Source of the DNA: Prochilodus magdalenae
Lineage: Eukaryota > Chordata > Actinopteri > Characiformes > Prochilodontidae
Direction of reading: 5' to 3'
Assembly: GCA_024036415.1 (NCBI GenBank)
Contig: JAMWET010000947.1
Coordinates: 965,001-1,029,000 of the forward strand
DNA: 64,000 nucleotides
Numbering within the stretch: position 1 is the stretch's first letter; every line of letters starts with the position of its first letter. The position numbers and the translations under genes were made by a program. Below are positions 23,601 through 50,140 of the stretch, piece by piece. The notes below the pieces were generated by a model, which did no database searches, was not told the DNA's origin, and saw nothing but the letters and a program-made list of their open reading frames with translations.

Positions 23601-26600
23601 GAGCTGGTGATCGCACTGCTAAGTTTTTAGGAAATGCTGCTGTTTGCTTATTTTGGCATGAACTTCGATGTGCTTCCATCATAGACGTCATAGCCTTGTG
23701 CTCTTTTCAAAGAAGCAGGAAAAGTAGAATATAAAAACACTGATTCATTTATAAAGCAGAACAACTATCAAAACATGTCTGAGCAGTTGAATATAAAAGT
23801 CTCAGTTTGCAATCCAGCAAGACCAAAATGTACAGAGTGAGTTTACAGAGCTTGTATTCATACAGAATTACTAATCAGTGAAAACAGTGCGCAAACAAGC
23901 ACCAGTCACAGCAATTTGTACCTTCTGTTTACCTATTTATTAGTTCAATAACTTAAACATTAGACGGCAGCCAGGTACCTAACTTTAAAACACCATTTTA
24001 TCAGCGGTAGCTCCGCTTTTTGTGATTGAGAAAGTTCACAAAGAAAGGCCAGTATTATGGTAATGATTAACATCCGATATACAGTACGTTTTGCAGGTTG
24101 GGTGATTTCACCTCTGCTTTGTGCAAGACATCAGAGGCCATTTTCTGCCTCAAGGCCGTAGCAGTATTTTCCCCAATAAGCCATCCAAGAGTTTAACTGT
24201 TATTTGTGGTTTTGCTGTGTCAGTGATGTCCCAAAAGAGCAAATCGATAAGTCCAATAAGGTCATGGACAGAGTGTTTGCAATCAAGGACATGACAAAAA
24301 TGGACATCTTCACCTTCCCATAAAATAAAGGAGGGCTTGTGGTTTCAGTCCTACATAACTAATGAGAACAGGTTCTGAGGAGCTATCTGTACGATTGAAC
24401 TGCTCTAGGTTTAGTGCCTGAACAGCATTGTGTTAAAATCTCCTCTGCTCACTAGCTAATTATCAGACTTCTAACTAGAATCAGGGCCAATTTACTGTAT
24501 TTAGATAGTTATAGTTATAAGTCCACTATTAATGTGATTATAATGCCATGATACTGATCCTTTCCTCTGTCATTTTCTGTAAAGCCTATTAAGCTTAAAA
24601 ATAAGATGTATTTAAGAGAAGCACTTTACAATCATCTGAAAGTAATCCATCAAAATCAAAATACTCAAACACTCTATGATTCCATGGGAATAAATACACT
24701 GATAACACCATCATATCACAAATTATGAGAAGAATCAGATCACATTCAACCCTTTTTCGTCTAATATCAGATCAATTATTGTATTCTCTCATTTTTTCTT
24801 TATTCTTCATCTCAGCAGCCACGTGGACCTTTTTCAGGTGACTAGTGTAAACTAAATAAATGCTTACTGGAAGATGATCTCATGCACTCTTGTTAAAGGA
24901 ACACCTTCTTCAAATTACACATCACTGTAGATCTTTAGGAAGACATAATCTCCTGCATCGCTTGAATATTTATGATGAAGTGGGTGTCTAGATGTATGCT
25001 AAAGGTTATCCTAAGGAATGGTATTAAAATTCCCTTTAAGTGAAATTTTACCAATTTAAAAAATACTTCTGCACTAGTCAGTTGCTGAAATGTAAACAAT
25101 AAATTGATGCAAAATAGTTCATTGTGGAGAAACCTACCAATATTAACAGTGCTGGTAAAGGAAACCAGGGTTTGGTCTACAGCCCAAACGTAGTTTAGTT
25201 TGATATGACTTTTTTGGCTTTTCTTTCCAGAATATTGAAGTTCTGTATATTTGCTAAACTATTATATTAAAGTTCAATTATCAGGCGATGGACTTGTAAT
25301 AATTTAATGTAATAATTATCAGTGAGGAAGCTTTTAGATGTCTTACACTCCTCTGATGTGTGGTATTCACTATTAGCTCTTTTGATCGCGTAGGTTTCTC
25401 TAGAACTGAGTGTTCCACTTTGAACCACTCTAAAAGACTTCATTTGCATCTTAACGGCTGAATTATGCAGAGTTTGAACATTCCAATATAACACCTTTTA
25501 TATAAACCAACATTATATTTTGATCCACAGTAGTAACAGAATAAATTATAGCCCTTATAAATATAAAATATTTAATAGTTGCATAAGGTTAAGTTATAAG
25601 GATTATACAAGAATAATAAGTCCAGTATTCAAGAGGTTAAGGACGGTCCTTAACAGAGTATAGCCTGCTATCCATGCTCAGACAGAGGTGCCTCTTCTTC
25701 CAAAAAATAATAATAATAATAATTTAAAAAACACTCACAAAGAAAAATCCAATTGGTAATACACTATTTAATCAGCATTTGAATTTGGGAGAATACAGAA
25801 TACACTGCCGTATGTGACACTGATTTTAAAGACGTATATGACTGTATACTTCCAAAATGTGCTGTAAACCAAATTGGAGTCTTAAATATGAATTTAGCTT
25901 GGCATGTACCATAAACATGTAGGTATGGATAAGGAGGGTGAACTCAGGCAGATGTGGAATGTTACATTACAGTGTGAGAGAGGTGGGGGTCTGAGACAGT
26001 ATGGGTACTAATAAAGGCCTCCTCTACTTTATGTCTGTTGTAATGAAATTTAGTGCTTTCGCTGCTGAAGGGCAGAGGAGTGTAGCATTTACATTTTTTC
26101 AGTGTAGCTTGTAAGGTATGTGTGCCCTTGGTCTTTTGCTTTACTCAACTGAAGCTCACCTATCCCATGGCGTTGTAGGTGACGTCTTGCGTAAAACACC
26201 TGGCTCTAATGAGGAACAAGTTGTAACTGGATCCACTTGCAGAGACCGGTTTAGAGCATAACTTCTGTATACATTGCCCTGTAGGTGCTAACCATGACAC
26301 TGGCCACGCAAAGACCTCCTCCCTATCGCTCCTCCCTACTGCTAATTCTACTAAGGCTCACTCCTGCCTTCATCCACTGTTTTCAAACCACGCAGCGATT
26401 TCTGAAGGTGTTTTGTTTATGGTTATGAAAGTTACTTCTAAAAGTAAGTCCCTTTATGTGCCTTCCTTTGAGTTCACTGAGCAACTTTCCTAAGTCGTTT
26501 ATGAACGTTGGTTTCCATCACTTATACAAAGAAAGATGGTGTAGGTAAGACAATGCAAGCTTCAACAGATGTTTCTTTTAGGGTTGCGGTTGTTTTCTTT

Positions 26601-29600
26601 GCTTTCAGCGTAGCAGTCTTTGAGGGGTGAAATCAGGTCTGTGTGCAGACAGTCTGGAGAGCAGACTACATATAAATACAAATAGGACAACATAAACCGG
26701 TCTTACACCTAATTTAATTTACTGAATAATACTTTCATCTTATATACTCATCTTAAATAACTCTCATCAGACAGTTTAGTCATGTTTGAAATAAAAACAA
26801 GCCTTTTTACCAAATACAGCCAAAAGCAGCAACATCAAGCCTGGGTTTGGAACTTCACGGTTTCCTAAAGAGATTACATGTCAGCGGCTTGTTGGTGGAA
26901 TTTGGATGATAGGCCAGGGTTACTCAGGAAAGCCACAGACACTCGGATGGGGTTTCCAAGAGCGATGAACTTAGAGAATTCTGTTCCTGGGGCAAGACCG
27001 TGGAGGGCATCTCTGAGACGGATGTTGAAAAATGGTGGCACCTTTAAAAATACAGCATTTATACAGACCAACCGGAAGGCACATGTAGAGCATGAGTGCG
27101 AAGGGGTACATACCCGAGTGGGATCGAGAGGTTGTGATTGATGTGTAATAATGTAGCCACATACAGATACGCTGAAGTTAGAGTTCGTTGAAATGGACAC
27201 TCGCATCCAAGTGTGATGTATGGCCCCAGGGAATAACTCCGAAGTCAACGTTCCAGCAGCTCTGTATATGTGGGTGCAGCGTTGGAGCTTGGTGAGGAGC
27301 CATGTTTTCCTCTGACTCAGTTCTAGGGAAACAAACCGCCGTGATTCTCTGCATCCGATCTACACTTGTTTGTTTGCTTGCTCTTTTGTCATGGAGCTTT
27401 CTTCAGAACCCAACATGAAAGATCACATTGCCTTCAGCAAAATTACCAAACAGTACCGGGTGTTGCAGGCAGCACCTATTACAGTACCTAGGACATTGTA
27501 ACTACAGAACTTTGGGATTGTTTAAATACATTTCCCCCACTGTATTATTGTCTGTCTTTCTGCTGTGGCCGCCTGGCAGCTTGTGCTAGAACGCAAGCGT
27601 GGAAAGAGTCTAGAGTCACAGTTTGGAGAAGTGCATTTGAACACTGTGTAGGTTTCACCATGATACAAGGGTGAAGATCCGTTGCTTTTGGTTTGACCCT
27701 TGAGCCAAAGCTGGTGATTGGCTCTGGGAGTTGAGCGCTGTGCTTTTGCTAGAGGTGACTCCATATAAGGAATGACCCTCAGCACAGGAAAGCTCTTTCT
27801 TCTTGAGATGAGAAAATGCGTCTGCATCCAGACAGTAAGAGTGGGATTATTTTGATCATGTTGTACGTTTAATACATTGGTACTAAAAGTATCTTTTTTA
27901 AAAAGATGATTTCATACTGTGAGTAATCTGCTGTAGCTCTTCCTTTGTTGGTGTGCTTTGCAGGGCTCTGTGTCATTTGATCGACGGTGTGCTTGTGATA
28001 ATGTAATAATATGTGGTAAATTGTGATGTTTATGATGTCAAATGCTGTTCAAGTGGACAGTAGACTAAAAGTAACTGTCTGGGTTGACTGACAGACGTTA
28101 AAGAAAAGCAGATGAGCTTGTCTAAAAGTTAATCTGTAGTCTAATACGAGTAGCAGTTTGTAACATTATTAGACTCCTTAAATGGACCCTTTTCTAAACC
28201 GTAAGCAGCACTGAAGTCTTTTCTGAGATTTGTAGACTCCATTTAGAAGGTTCTGGTGTAATTAACACTAGCAGTGTGATTAAAACATTATGCTTTGTCT
28301 GATCTCTGAGACAGGAATGCTGTTTAGTGCATCTCTAGGCTGGGGTACATTAACTTTACAGTGTGCGTGCGTCTGTCAATAGGTTGAGAGAGCTCTGCCC
28401 CCCACAGCTGAGCAGCTGCCGGAGTGCATCTCATCTGTCTTTGTGTTGATGTGTGTCGGTGCAGGCAAGTGGGAGCCTGTAAGCGCGTGTATATCGGGGC
28501 CGAATATCGCCAAAAAGTTACCCATCCCTCTCATCCCAGAGGAGAAGAGCAAAGAGCAACTGATGCAACGTGTGTTATCTTGTGTGCACTTTTAGGATCG
28601 CGTGTGCTCTGTATCTGATGACGCAGGTTGGGAGGGGTGAATAACTAACTGTAGAGGATTCCCGATTGGCTGGAGAGGGCCCTCCCTCCACACTTAATAG
28701 CTGCCACTCACCTGCAGGAGTAAAAGCTACCCATCTCCCTCCTGCTGTCAATACGGAGCCTTATAACCTGACTGTGAGTACCAGAATGCAATCAAATAGC
28801 TTCATATACACTGCAAGCAGCGATAATCACCTCATACAGCTAATTTAAATTTAGCGGATCAATGTGGTTCTCATCTTAGGGGTTTTGTATATGCAGCTGT
28901 GTTTGCTAGTTTCGTGTTGTCGTTGTCTTTTGTCCCCTGAAGGGGGGATTTGTGGCCTTGCGGTTGGTGTCAGAACTATCATTGAGCGTGGGATATTGGT
29001 CCTAGCACAAGTTCACTTTGAAGACTGCTTTTCCTGTCGTAAAGGGCAGTAGCCTAAGCCAGCTGCCCCGCATTCCTTGTAGAGTCAAACTGAATTTACT
29101 CAGTTTGACTTTGCGCTCTGCATTGCAGTTTGAGTTCTGTGTTGCAGCTGTTTTTTTTAAAATGGACTTCCACTGGTTTTCAGAATATTCAGCAAAGATT
29201 TTTCATTGTGATGTAAACAGTCATTCAGAGCATTTTAACTGTAGAGGAACCATTGTATTTCCTGTCACATGACCAGTGAACATACGCATGCCTTGAGAGG
29301 CATTAAATAATGGTGGTTGAAGAGAATGTTAGATGGTAAGTGGTTTGTTATAGTGACACACTAAGTAAATTGCAGTAAGGCTGGTCCTTTTGGCTTTGAT
29401 TTGTGAAACACATAAAGCTGATCATTTCAACTTGAACTTCAGAGCAGACAGTATAGTTAAATATAAACACCTTCACTTTCACACAGGCGTGAGTAGTTGT
29501 AGTGACAAAGTAGCCTACTATTATATGAAGCATGTTCATAATGCAATTAAATATAATTATAAAACAATGTTGAAAAGCCTGAGCTTCGCAAAGACTAGGT

Positions 29601-31202
29601 TGTGCCATCACAGAGCTTGACATAGCATAGCAGCCATTGGGAGACCATATTTATTCTGTTTCACACAGGCTTTAAGGCTTTAACTTTCAAGAACCTTTCC
29701 CTACATGTTACAAAACCACCCATCACTAAATGGGTAAAAATATACAATAAGATATACACGATTGGAAAAGTAAGTAATTTAATGAGCATACTCTTGGTAC
29801 TGGTTTGTAATCTGTTGCAGCCTGTCTCAGGTGCTAGAAGGAAGGAAGATGAGGTCTGAAACGAGGACAAATTTGGCATAAAAAATGATATAGAATTTAG
29901 AAAGTAATTACAGAGTGCTGGGGGAGACTTTGTATCGCAGATATAAACAGAGCAGCTTGCTTAGTGTTCAGTGGCTCAGCGCCCCTTTCATTGACACTCT
30001 TGCTGTTCCCTCTCGTGGGCCAGGAGTGCCTCAGTGGAAAGTTTTTAGCTTTCCATAAACGTGTATCTCAGGGTCAGGAACAATTCTGGCCGCCCTCGTC
30101 AAACCTATCAAAGAAGGCTTTGTGTGAGGATGAGGAGAACTGTGGGTAATTTGATGTACGAACGGTTTGGCAGCGTTGTCTCATTTGCTGCTGGGTAAAG
30201 TGTTACATAATGCTGTTCCCCTCACAGGCACTAAGAGCAACTTCCTGGCTGTCCAACAGTGTGCTGTTCTGCTTCTGCAGCTCTGAACGACCAGCCCAGG
30301 GGTCTCGGTTCTGGTGGGCTCTGAGCAGCTGTTGAATTAAGCACTACACAATGAGATGCATTGAGCTTCTACATGACTAGAACGTATAGGGTCTGTTCTT
30401 CAGCAGTAATGTGTTGATATAGTTTAGTCTGTATTTGAATCAAGTGAGTTTAAGACACACTTCTTTTTTCCATGTAAAACTTGTTTCAGGGGTGGAACTG
30501 ATGAAGACAGGCCTCGATCACTTGGCCAGCACTACTTGAAGCACCTTCATTATGTTCTCTAGATACTCGTGATAAGTCTGAATGCTTGGCTCCTTTTTAA
30601 TACTCTGCAAAAACATCTATTCTCCGCTGATTGTAACTGAAGCAAACACATAAGGATTCGCAGTTCAAAAGTGTGGGGTTCTGTTCTCAGTACAAATGTA
30701 AAGGAAACTGGGTGGACTGAGAAACGAATGATGTAATGAAGTAATGCCAGAATGACCTGTAATTGAAATGTGAAGATCTCTAGGCAGATGATTACTTTAA
30801 TTACTATAAATAAATAATTGCGATGTATTCACACTTAACATTATGTTGTCGATGTGACACGTGAGCATAAACTTTGGTACACTACTGTATATGTCCAGTT
30901 TTCTGGTGCAGCACTGGCTGGTCTTCATTCACTTCTTCCCAAGCCCCTTAAAGTAGCAAATTCCTGGACCATATTTATGAAACAGAGCCAGGAAAGACGT
31001 GCTGATAGCGTGTGATTTCCATGTTGTTTTTTGTTTGGTCGCATTAGCATGCCAAGTGATAAAAGCTGTTGTGAAACCTTCTGAGACTGGTAGGGATGGG
31101 ATGATATGAATGTTCCTTATTAAGATATTGTCAAAATGCACAAGCAGATCATAAAATTAAGGGACTTTTATTGTGTTTCTTTTTACGCCTGAAAACTACA
31201 AT

Positions 31203-31354
31203 TAAGATGTATAGCACTATCACCAGCTCTACTACTGATTGCTAACTGATGTTCAGGTTATATAGTTATACCTTGTTTATATAGTTATAACCTGAACATC
31301 AGTTAGTGAAGTTAGCAATCAGTAGTAGAGCTGGTAATAGTGCCATACATCTTA
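31203..31354. repeat. Near-perfect 152-bp inverted repeat (hairpin)
   Basis: The left arm (31203-31270) runs 'taagatgtatagcactatca', 'ccagctctactactgattgc', 'taactgatgttcaggttata'. The right arm (31278-31354) is its reverse complement with two or three substitutions and one 7-8 base insertion ('tcactaac' on the reverse strand). The loop is only about 7-10 bases. The arms are not bounded by known transposon ends. Confidence 0.95.
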
Positions 31355-31578
31355 ACTGTCCGCCTGGCAGTCACTGATTTACTTCCACACTGACGTTTTG
31401 ATGGTAGTACAGGGTGATCAGAATGGTGAATGCTAAGCGTCCCACCTCTAGGCTTGAAGTTGTTGGATTTATAGTGAAGTTAAGCTCACAGGCATCTGAA
31501 GGGAATTACTTGCACGTAGCAACAGCGATGGCACACTCGTTATAGCTCTCATGACCTGAAGCAGGATCACGCCATGGT

Positions 31579-31610
31579 GACCCTCTGTTTACGTACATAA
31601 ACAGAGGGTC
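31579..31610. repeat. Perfect 13-bp stem palindrome
   Basis: GACCCTCTGTTTA, a 6-base loop, then TAAACAGAGGGTC. It lies 225 bases after the larger hairpin. Confidence 0.9.
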
Positions 31611-31899
31611 CGTGTCAGTGTGCTGACCCTCCTTATCTCTCTTGCCTGGCTGCTCCAGGAATTTATTAGAGGATGTATGTTAATGGTCATCTCAGTACAG
31701 GCCTGTGAAATAGCGACACTGCCGAAACATTTGAAAACTGAAGTCACTTTTCGAAAACTCCTTCTGTTACATCACAGGAAAACTGAGTGAAGCGAAGCTT
31801 TTATGTTTTACCAAGCCCAAACATTGTTATACTTCAGCTTCTGAGCAAGCACATCACTAACACTGTGCTCATACTGAGCATGAGTGTCTAGGCTAATAC

Positions 31900-31982
31900 T
31901 CTTCAAACCGGTCCTGCTGCACCCTTGTGCATTATAAGTTAGGGGATAAGTTGGGGGTGGGGGCTGAGGACCGGTTTAAAGA
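31900..31982. mobile_element. Collapsed foldback/MITE, 83 bp
   Basis: 'tcttcaaaccggtcctgct' at the left and 'gctgaggaccggtttaaaga' at the right are inverted with one or two mismatches. Only about 45 bases separate them. This looks like a MITE that lost its middle. Confidence 0.6.
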
Positions 31983-32887
31983 CCTGTGCTCTAGCTGATG
32001 TTAGGATAAAGAAACAGTGGAATTCTGTTGTTCTGTGTCACATCATACGCTGGTGAGAAAATACAATGACACAACAAGTCCTCATCAACAACCTGTATGC
32101 CACACCAGCTAGCTGTAGGTTTTGCTTCACGTCTAAGAAGACAGGCTCTGTTACTCACCCACACAAAAACAGATCAAAAGCAGCATTTTTGAAACAGGTT
32201 TGTTTGATGTATTCCTTTGCTTTTTGCTAAACTGTGCTGATTTTGGTGGCTGATTTCCATCTCTGCTATCACTGAAAAATGTAAGCCTCCAGCTCCAGTT
32301 CTGTGTTCATTTCAGCCAGTGTAACTTTACATGATACTAAGACTGCCTTTTCATTTCAGCCACCATTGCTGTGGCACTGAAAAGTAACCCTATAGTGCTC
32401 ATTTCGCTTTCTCTCTTTTTGCTGTTGCTTTTTCTTTCTGTCTTTTAGTTAACTGGATATGTGTTCTTTAACTTGTGTGGATACAGGGCTGTCTAATGGG
32501 CCCTGAGGACTGCTTTGAAAAGCACAGTATTAGATAGGATACCAACCCTAACGTGTGGCACTTGAATTTCAGCGCAGTGTTCTGTCCTTATTGGTCAATC
32601 CCAGTACTTGGGCTTATTGATCTGCTGTACAGAAACTCACCTCTCCATGTTTAGACTCCTGATACCGATTTGGCCTATATTTTGTCCTTCAGTGTGTGGA
32701 CACAGACTGTGTTTGTGTCCATTTGCTGTTTGCCTACAGATGCGTCTTATCTTGTTGTTGAACGTAGCCTGTGCACGAGCCATGTTGTTTTAGCGACTTT
32801 AATGTAAATGTGTTTGGAGCTTTTAGATGTCCTTGTGGCCAGCCTGACTGTACTCTCTGACTGACTTTCCCTTGCTTTTGTTTGCAG

Positions 32888-32960
32888 TCAGCGTTTCTCG
32901 TCATTTGACTAAGAAGAAGGCCCCTCCACCAGTATAGTCTTCCTTCCCTGCTTATATGCC
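32888..32960 (+). other. slc38a4: slc38a4 5' UTR, last part
   Basis: The exon begins after the acceptor TTTGTTTGCAG and carries 73 bases of leader before the ATG. 'cttatatgccATGG' gives a purine-poor but acceptable start context (C at -3, G at +4). An in-frame stop (TAG in 'ccagtatagtc') precedes the ATG, which supports this as the start. Confidence 0.85.
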
Positions 32961-47057
<14,097 letters not shown>

Positions 47058-48470
47058 ACAACCAGAAAACCACCCCAACTTCCCCAAAGACACGCAGACC
47101 GAGTGTTACTATGAGCCACGTGATTGTCACTTCGCAGGGTACACCCCTTCACACACAGTATTACAAGCGGATGTTCAGCCATGGTGATCTCTCTTTTTCT
47201 CTCTGTCCTCCCTGTGTCACCTGATGGTGTGTCCTCTAGATCTCCTGTAATGCTTCTTTAGAATACTGACATCGCTGAACTGTAGCACATAGTGAATGTA
47301 GTTGTGAAATTCCAGCTGTGACACAGAGGAACTGAACTGCTTGTGCTTGTGTTGCTCCATCAACAGCCTCTACGTCAACAGCCTGGCCGTAGGTCACTGA
47401 GAGCTCTCTGTGTGGAAAAGAGAGAGAAAGGGAGATGGATAGATGATAATTCTGACCTAACTGCCTCAGACAGACGTTGCTTGGGGGGTTTTATTTGTAT
47501 GTATGAAGAGCACTTCTAGGCTGTGTTTCAGGAGTGTAATGTACATCCTGAAAAGCACGCATACATTATTTCGGGGTTTGTTTGTTTTTTCACTGCCATC
47601 AGTCCTTTACGTTTATCATCACAAATCATTTCTTAATCTGATAAATCACATTTCATTACAGAACTGTGGAAAATCAAACTGTATCACTGTTATTTTGTAA
47701 CCAATGTTATTGGTTTTGAGGTGATATGACTCTGCTTGGTGTGTTTAACCATGCTCGTAGGGGGAAATGGTCCAATGCTCTTAGTTTTCTTAGCAAAAAT
47801 AGGTCCACATATCAATCCAACATGATCTACATCCAACGGGTGTGTATACCGGTCTTGTTACCTGCTGAGCTGGGACTCATTTTCGTGTTGTCGTTGTCTT
47901 GTATTGTGTTTACTCTGCAAGTGACAGGCAGACAAACTTCATTCGAGATAACATGAAGATCTTCACCTCAAATAGGGGGCGCTCTGAATGCTGCATGCAA
48001 CTGTTAAATGTCCAGCTCCGTTCTGACTTAGGTACGATCTTCCTACCCAAGTAGAGAGACGAAAGTGTCACAGCTGGTGCTGACCATTTCGGTTTTAGGT
48101 GAAATCTGAGCACTAGATAGCAGAAGGGCTTCACAGCAATATTCATCAGCGAATGAAGTGCACCAGTAAAGTTAACTTGTGTTGAACCCTCTTTCTTTCT
48201 GTCTGGATGGTATAGCTCTGTTGAGGAGGAGAAGCTAGAACTGGAGTAGAGGTCAGAAAAATGGTCATGGTTTACTGTAGTGTACAGTACCGTACAGGAA
48301 AGGCAATCCACACATTTGGATTGGAGGTTTGCCAGCAGCTTGATGGACTAGAACTGGTGGGTCAGGTTAGCTTTCCCTCTGCACAGCGAACTGTTCAATA
48401 GACAAGATGTCCCAGTACATTTGAGCCTCAGTAAATTAAGGATTCACATTCAGTTATTTTCATAGACCTC

Positions 48471-48500
48471 CCCCCCCCAAAAAAAAAAAAAAAAAAAAAT
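48471..48500. repeat. Poly(C)-poly(A) junction
   Basis: About nine C followed by about twenty A within the 3' UTR. It could cause internal oligo-dT priming in cDNA libraries. Confidence 0.9.
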
Positions 48501-48976
48501 CATGTAGTTTCCCTATTTTTTGCATGGCATGATAAAAAATAGTTAGAAGTTTTGTCTTATTTTTTGACCGTGCCTTTCTCTATCACTCTGCCTGTCAATT
48601 CCATATTTCCTTCGCTGCGTCGGAGAGTCATTGTCTACATGTTTGGGCACAGAGACCATCATGCCATAAGCAGAGGTGTTAAACCAAACACTGCAGGTAT
48701 TTCGTTCCCATCCAGCCAAAGTGGACAATATTTATAGATCCTTTGTTGATCTTCCTAGACATAAGCAAATTAATATTTCAAAGGAAATGGTATATTTTGT
48801 GCATGTCTTGGATCACAAACATGGTCTTTTTGGACGATTGTACATTGTTTGTAAATAATCTGCTTAGGTACACTTAGTGAGTTGTTAAGGGTGGGAGGGG
48901 ATAGCATCTCAAAGGTTTACCAATACAGTTGTAGTATTCTGTACTTTAGATCTTGGTGTTTGTAACTGTCATCTAA

Positions 48977-49016
48977 CTTTCTTTCTCTCTTTCTTTCTTT
49001 CTTTCTTTCTTTCTTT
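48977..49016. repeat. (CTTT)n microsatellite
   Basis: About ten imperfect CTTT units in the 3' UTR. Confidence 0.9.
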
Positions 49017-50115
49017 TATGAGCTTGCTTTGTAAATTTGTGGAAGAAAGTTATTGTATTTTTATTGTTATGTGACCTCCATGGCTGTTTTTATGAATGAA
49101 TGAAAAAACTGAAGTGTTTTTTATGTTACTCGATTACATGTCAGCTGATGATGGTACATACCAGTCACAGAAGCCTAGGCGTCTGTGTGGTACATTGCTG
49201 TAAACAAAAAGATCTTTGCTCTTCCTGTTTTTTTTTTTTACACATTTGAAAGGTAACCGTTCAAAATCTATCCCTAAAATTCTGTTTATAGAGTGTTTAA
49301 AGATTTTGTTATCAGAAATGAATGATTCTTATGCACTAAAATGACTGCATAAAAGATTACATGGAGCACAGAAGTGCATCCTGGAAGGACACAACCTAAA
49401 ATCGTCAAACACCATTCTGGCAGTCTGTCTGTAGGTCTCTACATGAGATGGAAACTGTAGCTTTGGCTGTGCAGAATATTGCATTGTTGCAGCCTATGTG
49501 AAGTCATTTTTGTGCCACTATTATAAACAGCTATGAAAGGAAAAACATTGGGCTACTCCGTTAAAATCAAGCATGCATATCTGTGATGCCTTGCCTTACA
49601 ACGAGGCCGTCTGTTGTGGATGTCCCTTTGGACTCGCTGTACGTCAAGCAGCAGTCAATGGGGCGTGCTTTACACACATGCATGCACAGTGTCTTATATG
49701 AGTCTCATGCTGGATGAGCTTCAGCTCTGTGCCTTGACTTTCCCTCAGGTATTTAACAAAGGGAGTCCAGCTGAATTTGTGGAGGGCTGATGTTCCCCCT
49801 ATACCTCAGTAGTGTTGTCACGGTTATTTATTGCTGTATGATACTATCGACTGCCGTTTGATTTTCAAAGCATTAACACAAAAAGCTCTAAGCCATCAGG
49901 CCCTCCGCAGATAAAGCTCAACTCCGCAGCTGGAGCTCGACTTGTCTCTCTAAAACGTTCTACCTGAGTGCCATCAAACCCACGAGAAGCACTGGTACAC
50001 TGCTAGCCGAGCAGTGTCTGCCTCCTGTGGACTAAGCGTGATTTGTATATTTGCCATGTCGGAAAGGGGGTTTTTTGTATCAATGAAGCTGAGTTTCAAT
50101 ATTATGTGATGGAAA

Positions 50116-50121
50116 AATAAA
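50116..50121 (+). terminator. slc38a4: Polyadenylation signal AATAAA
   Basis: Canonical hexamer, about 3.06 kb after the stop, followed 20-50 bases later by a GT-rich region. Cleavage is expected at about 50135-50145. Confidence 0.75.
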
Positions 50122-50140
50122 AATACAAAAGAAACGAACT

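Larger units (their letters stand above)
20064..32887 (+). other. Putative slc38a4 intron 1 (~12.8 kb)
   Basis: If the donor at 20064 is used, this is the first intron, ending in the acceptor TTTGTTTGCAG at 32887. Contents seen: an (ATTAG)n run at 20609-20633, an (AAT)n run at about 25705-25724, a hairpin at 31203-31354, a small palindrome at 31579-31610, and a foldback pair at 31900-31982. A second, weaker CpG patch at 28380-28620 could hold an alternative first exon. No ORF in the stretch resembles a protein. Confidence 0.4.
47058..50140 (+). other. slc38a4: slc38a4 3' UTR, ~3 kb
   Basis: No splice sites or ORFs of interest follow the stop before the AATAAA at 50116. The stretch includes a C9A20 run at 48471-48500 and a (CTTT)n tract at 48977-49016. 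The 3' end is inferred from the signal plus a downstream GT-rich stretch ('ctggtgtcctgatgtgttcc'). Confidence 0.7.
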
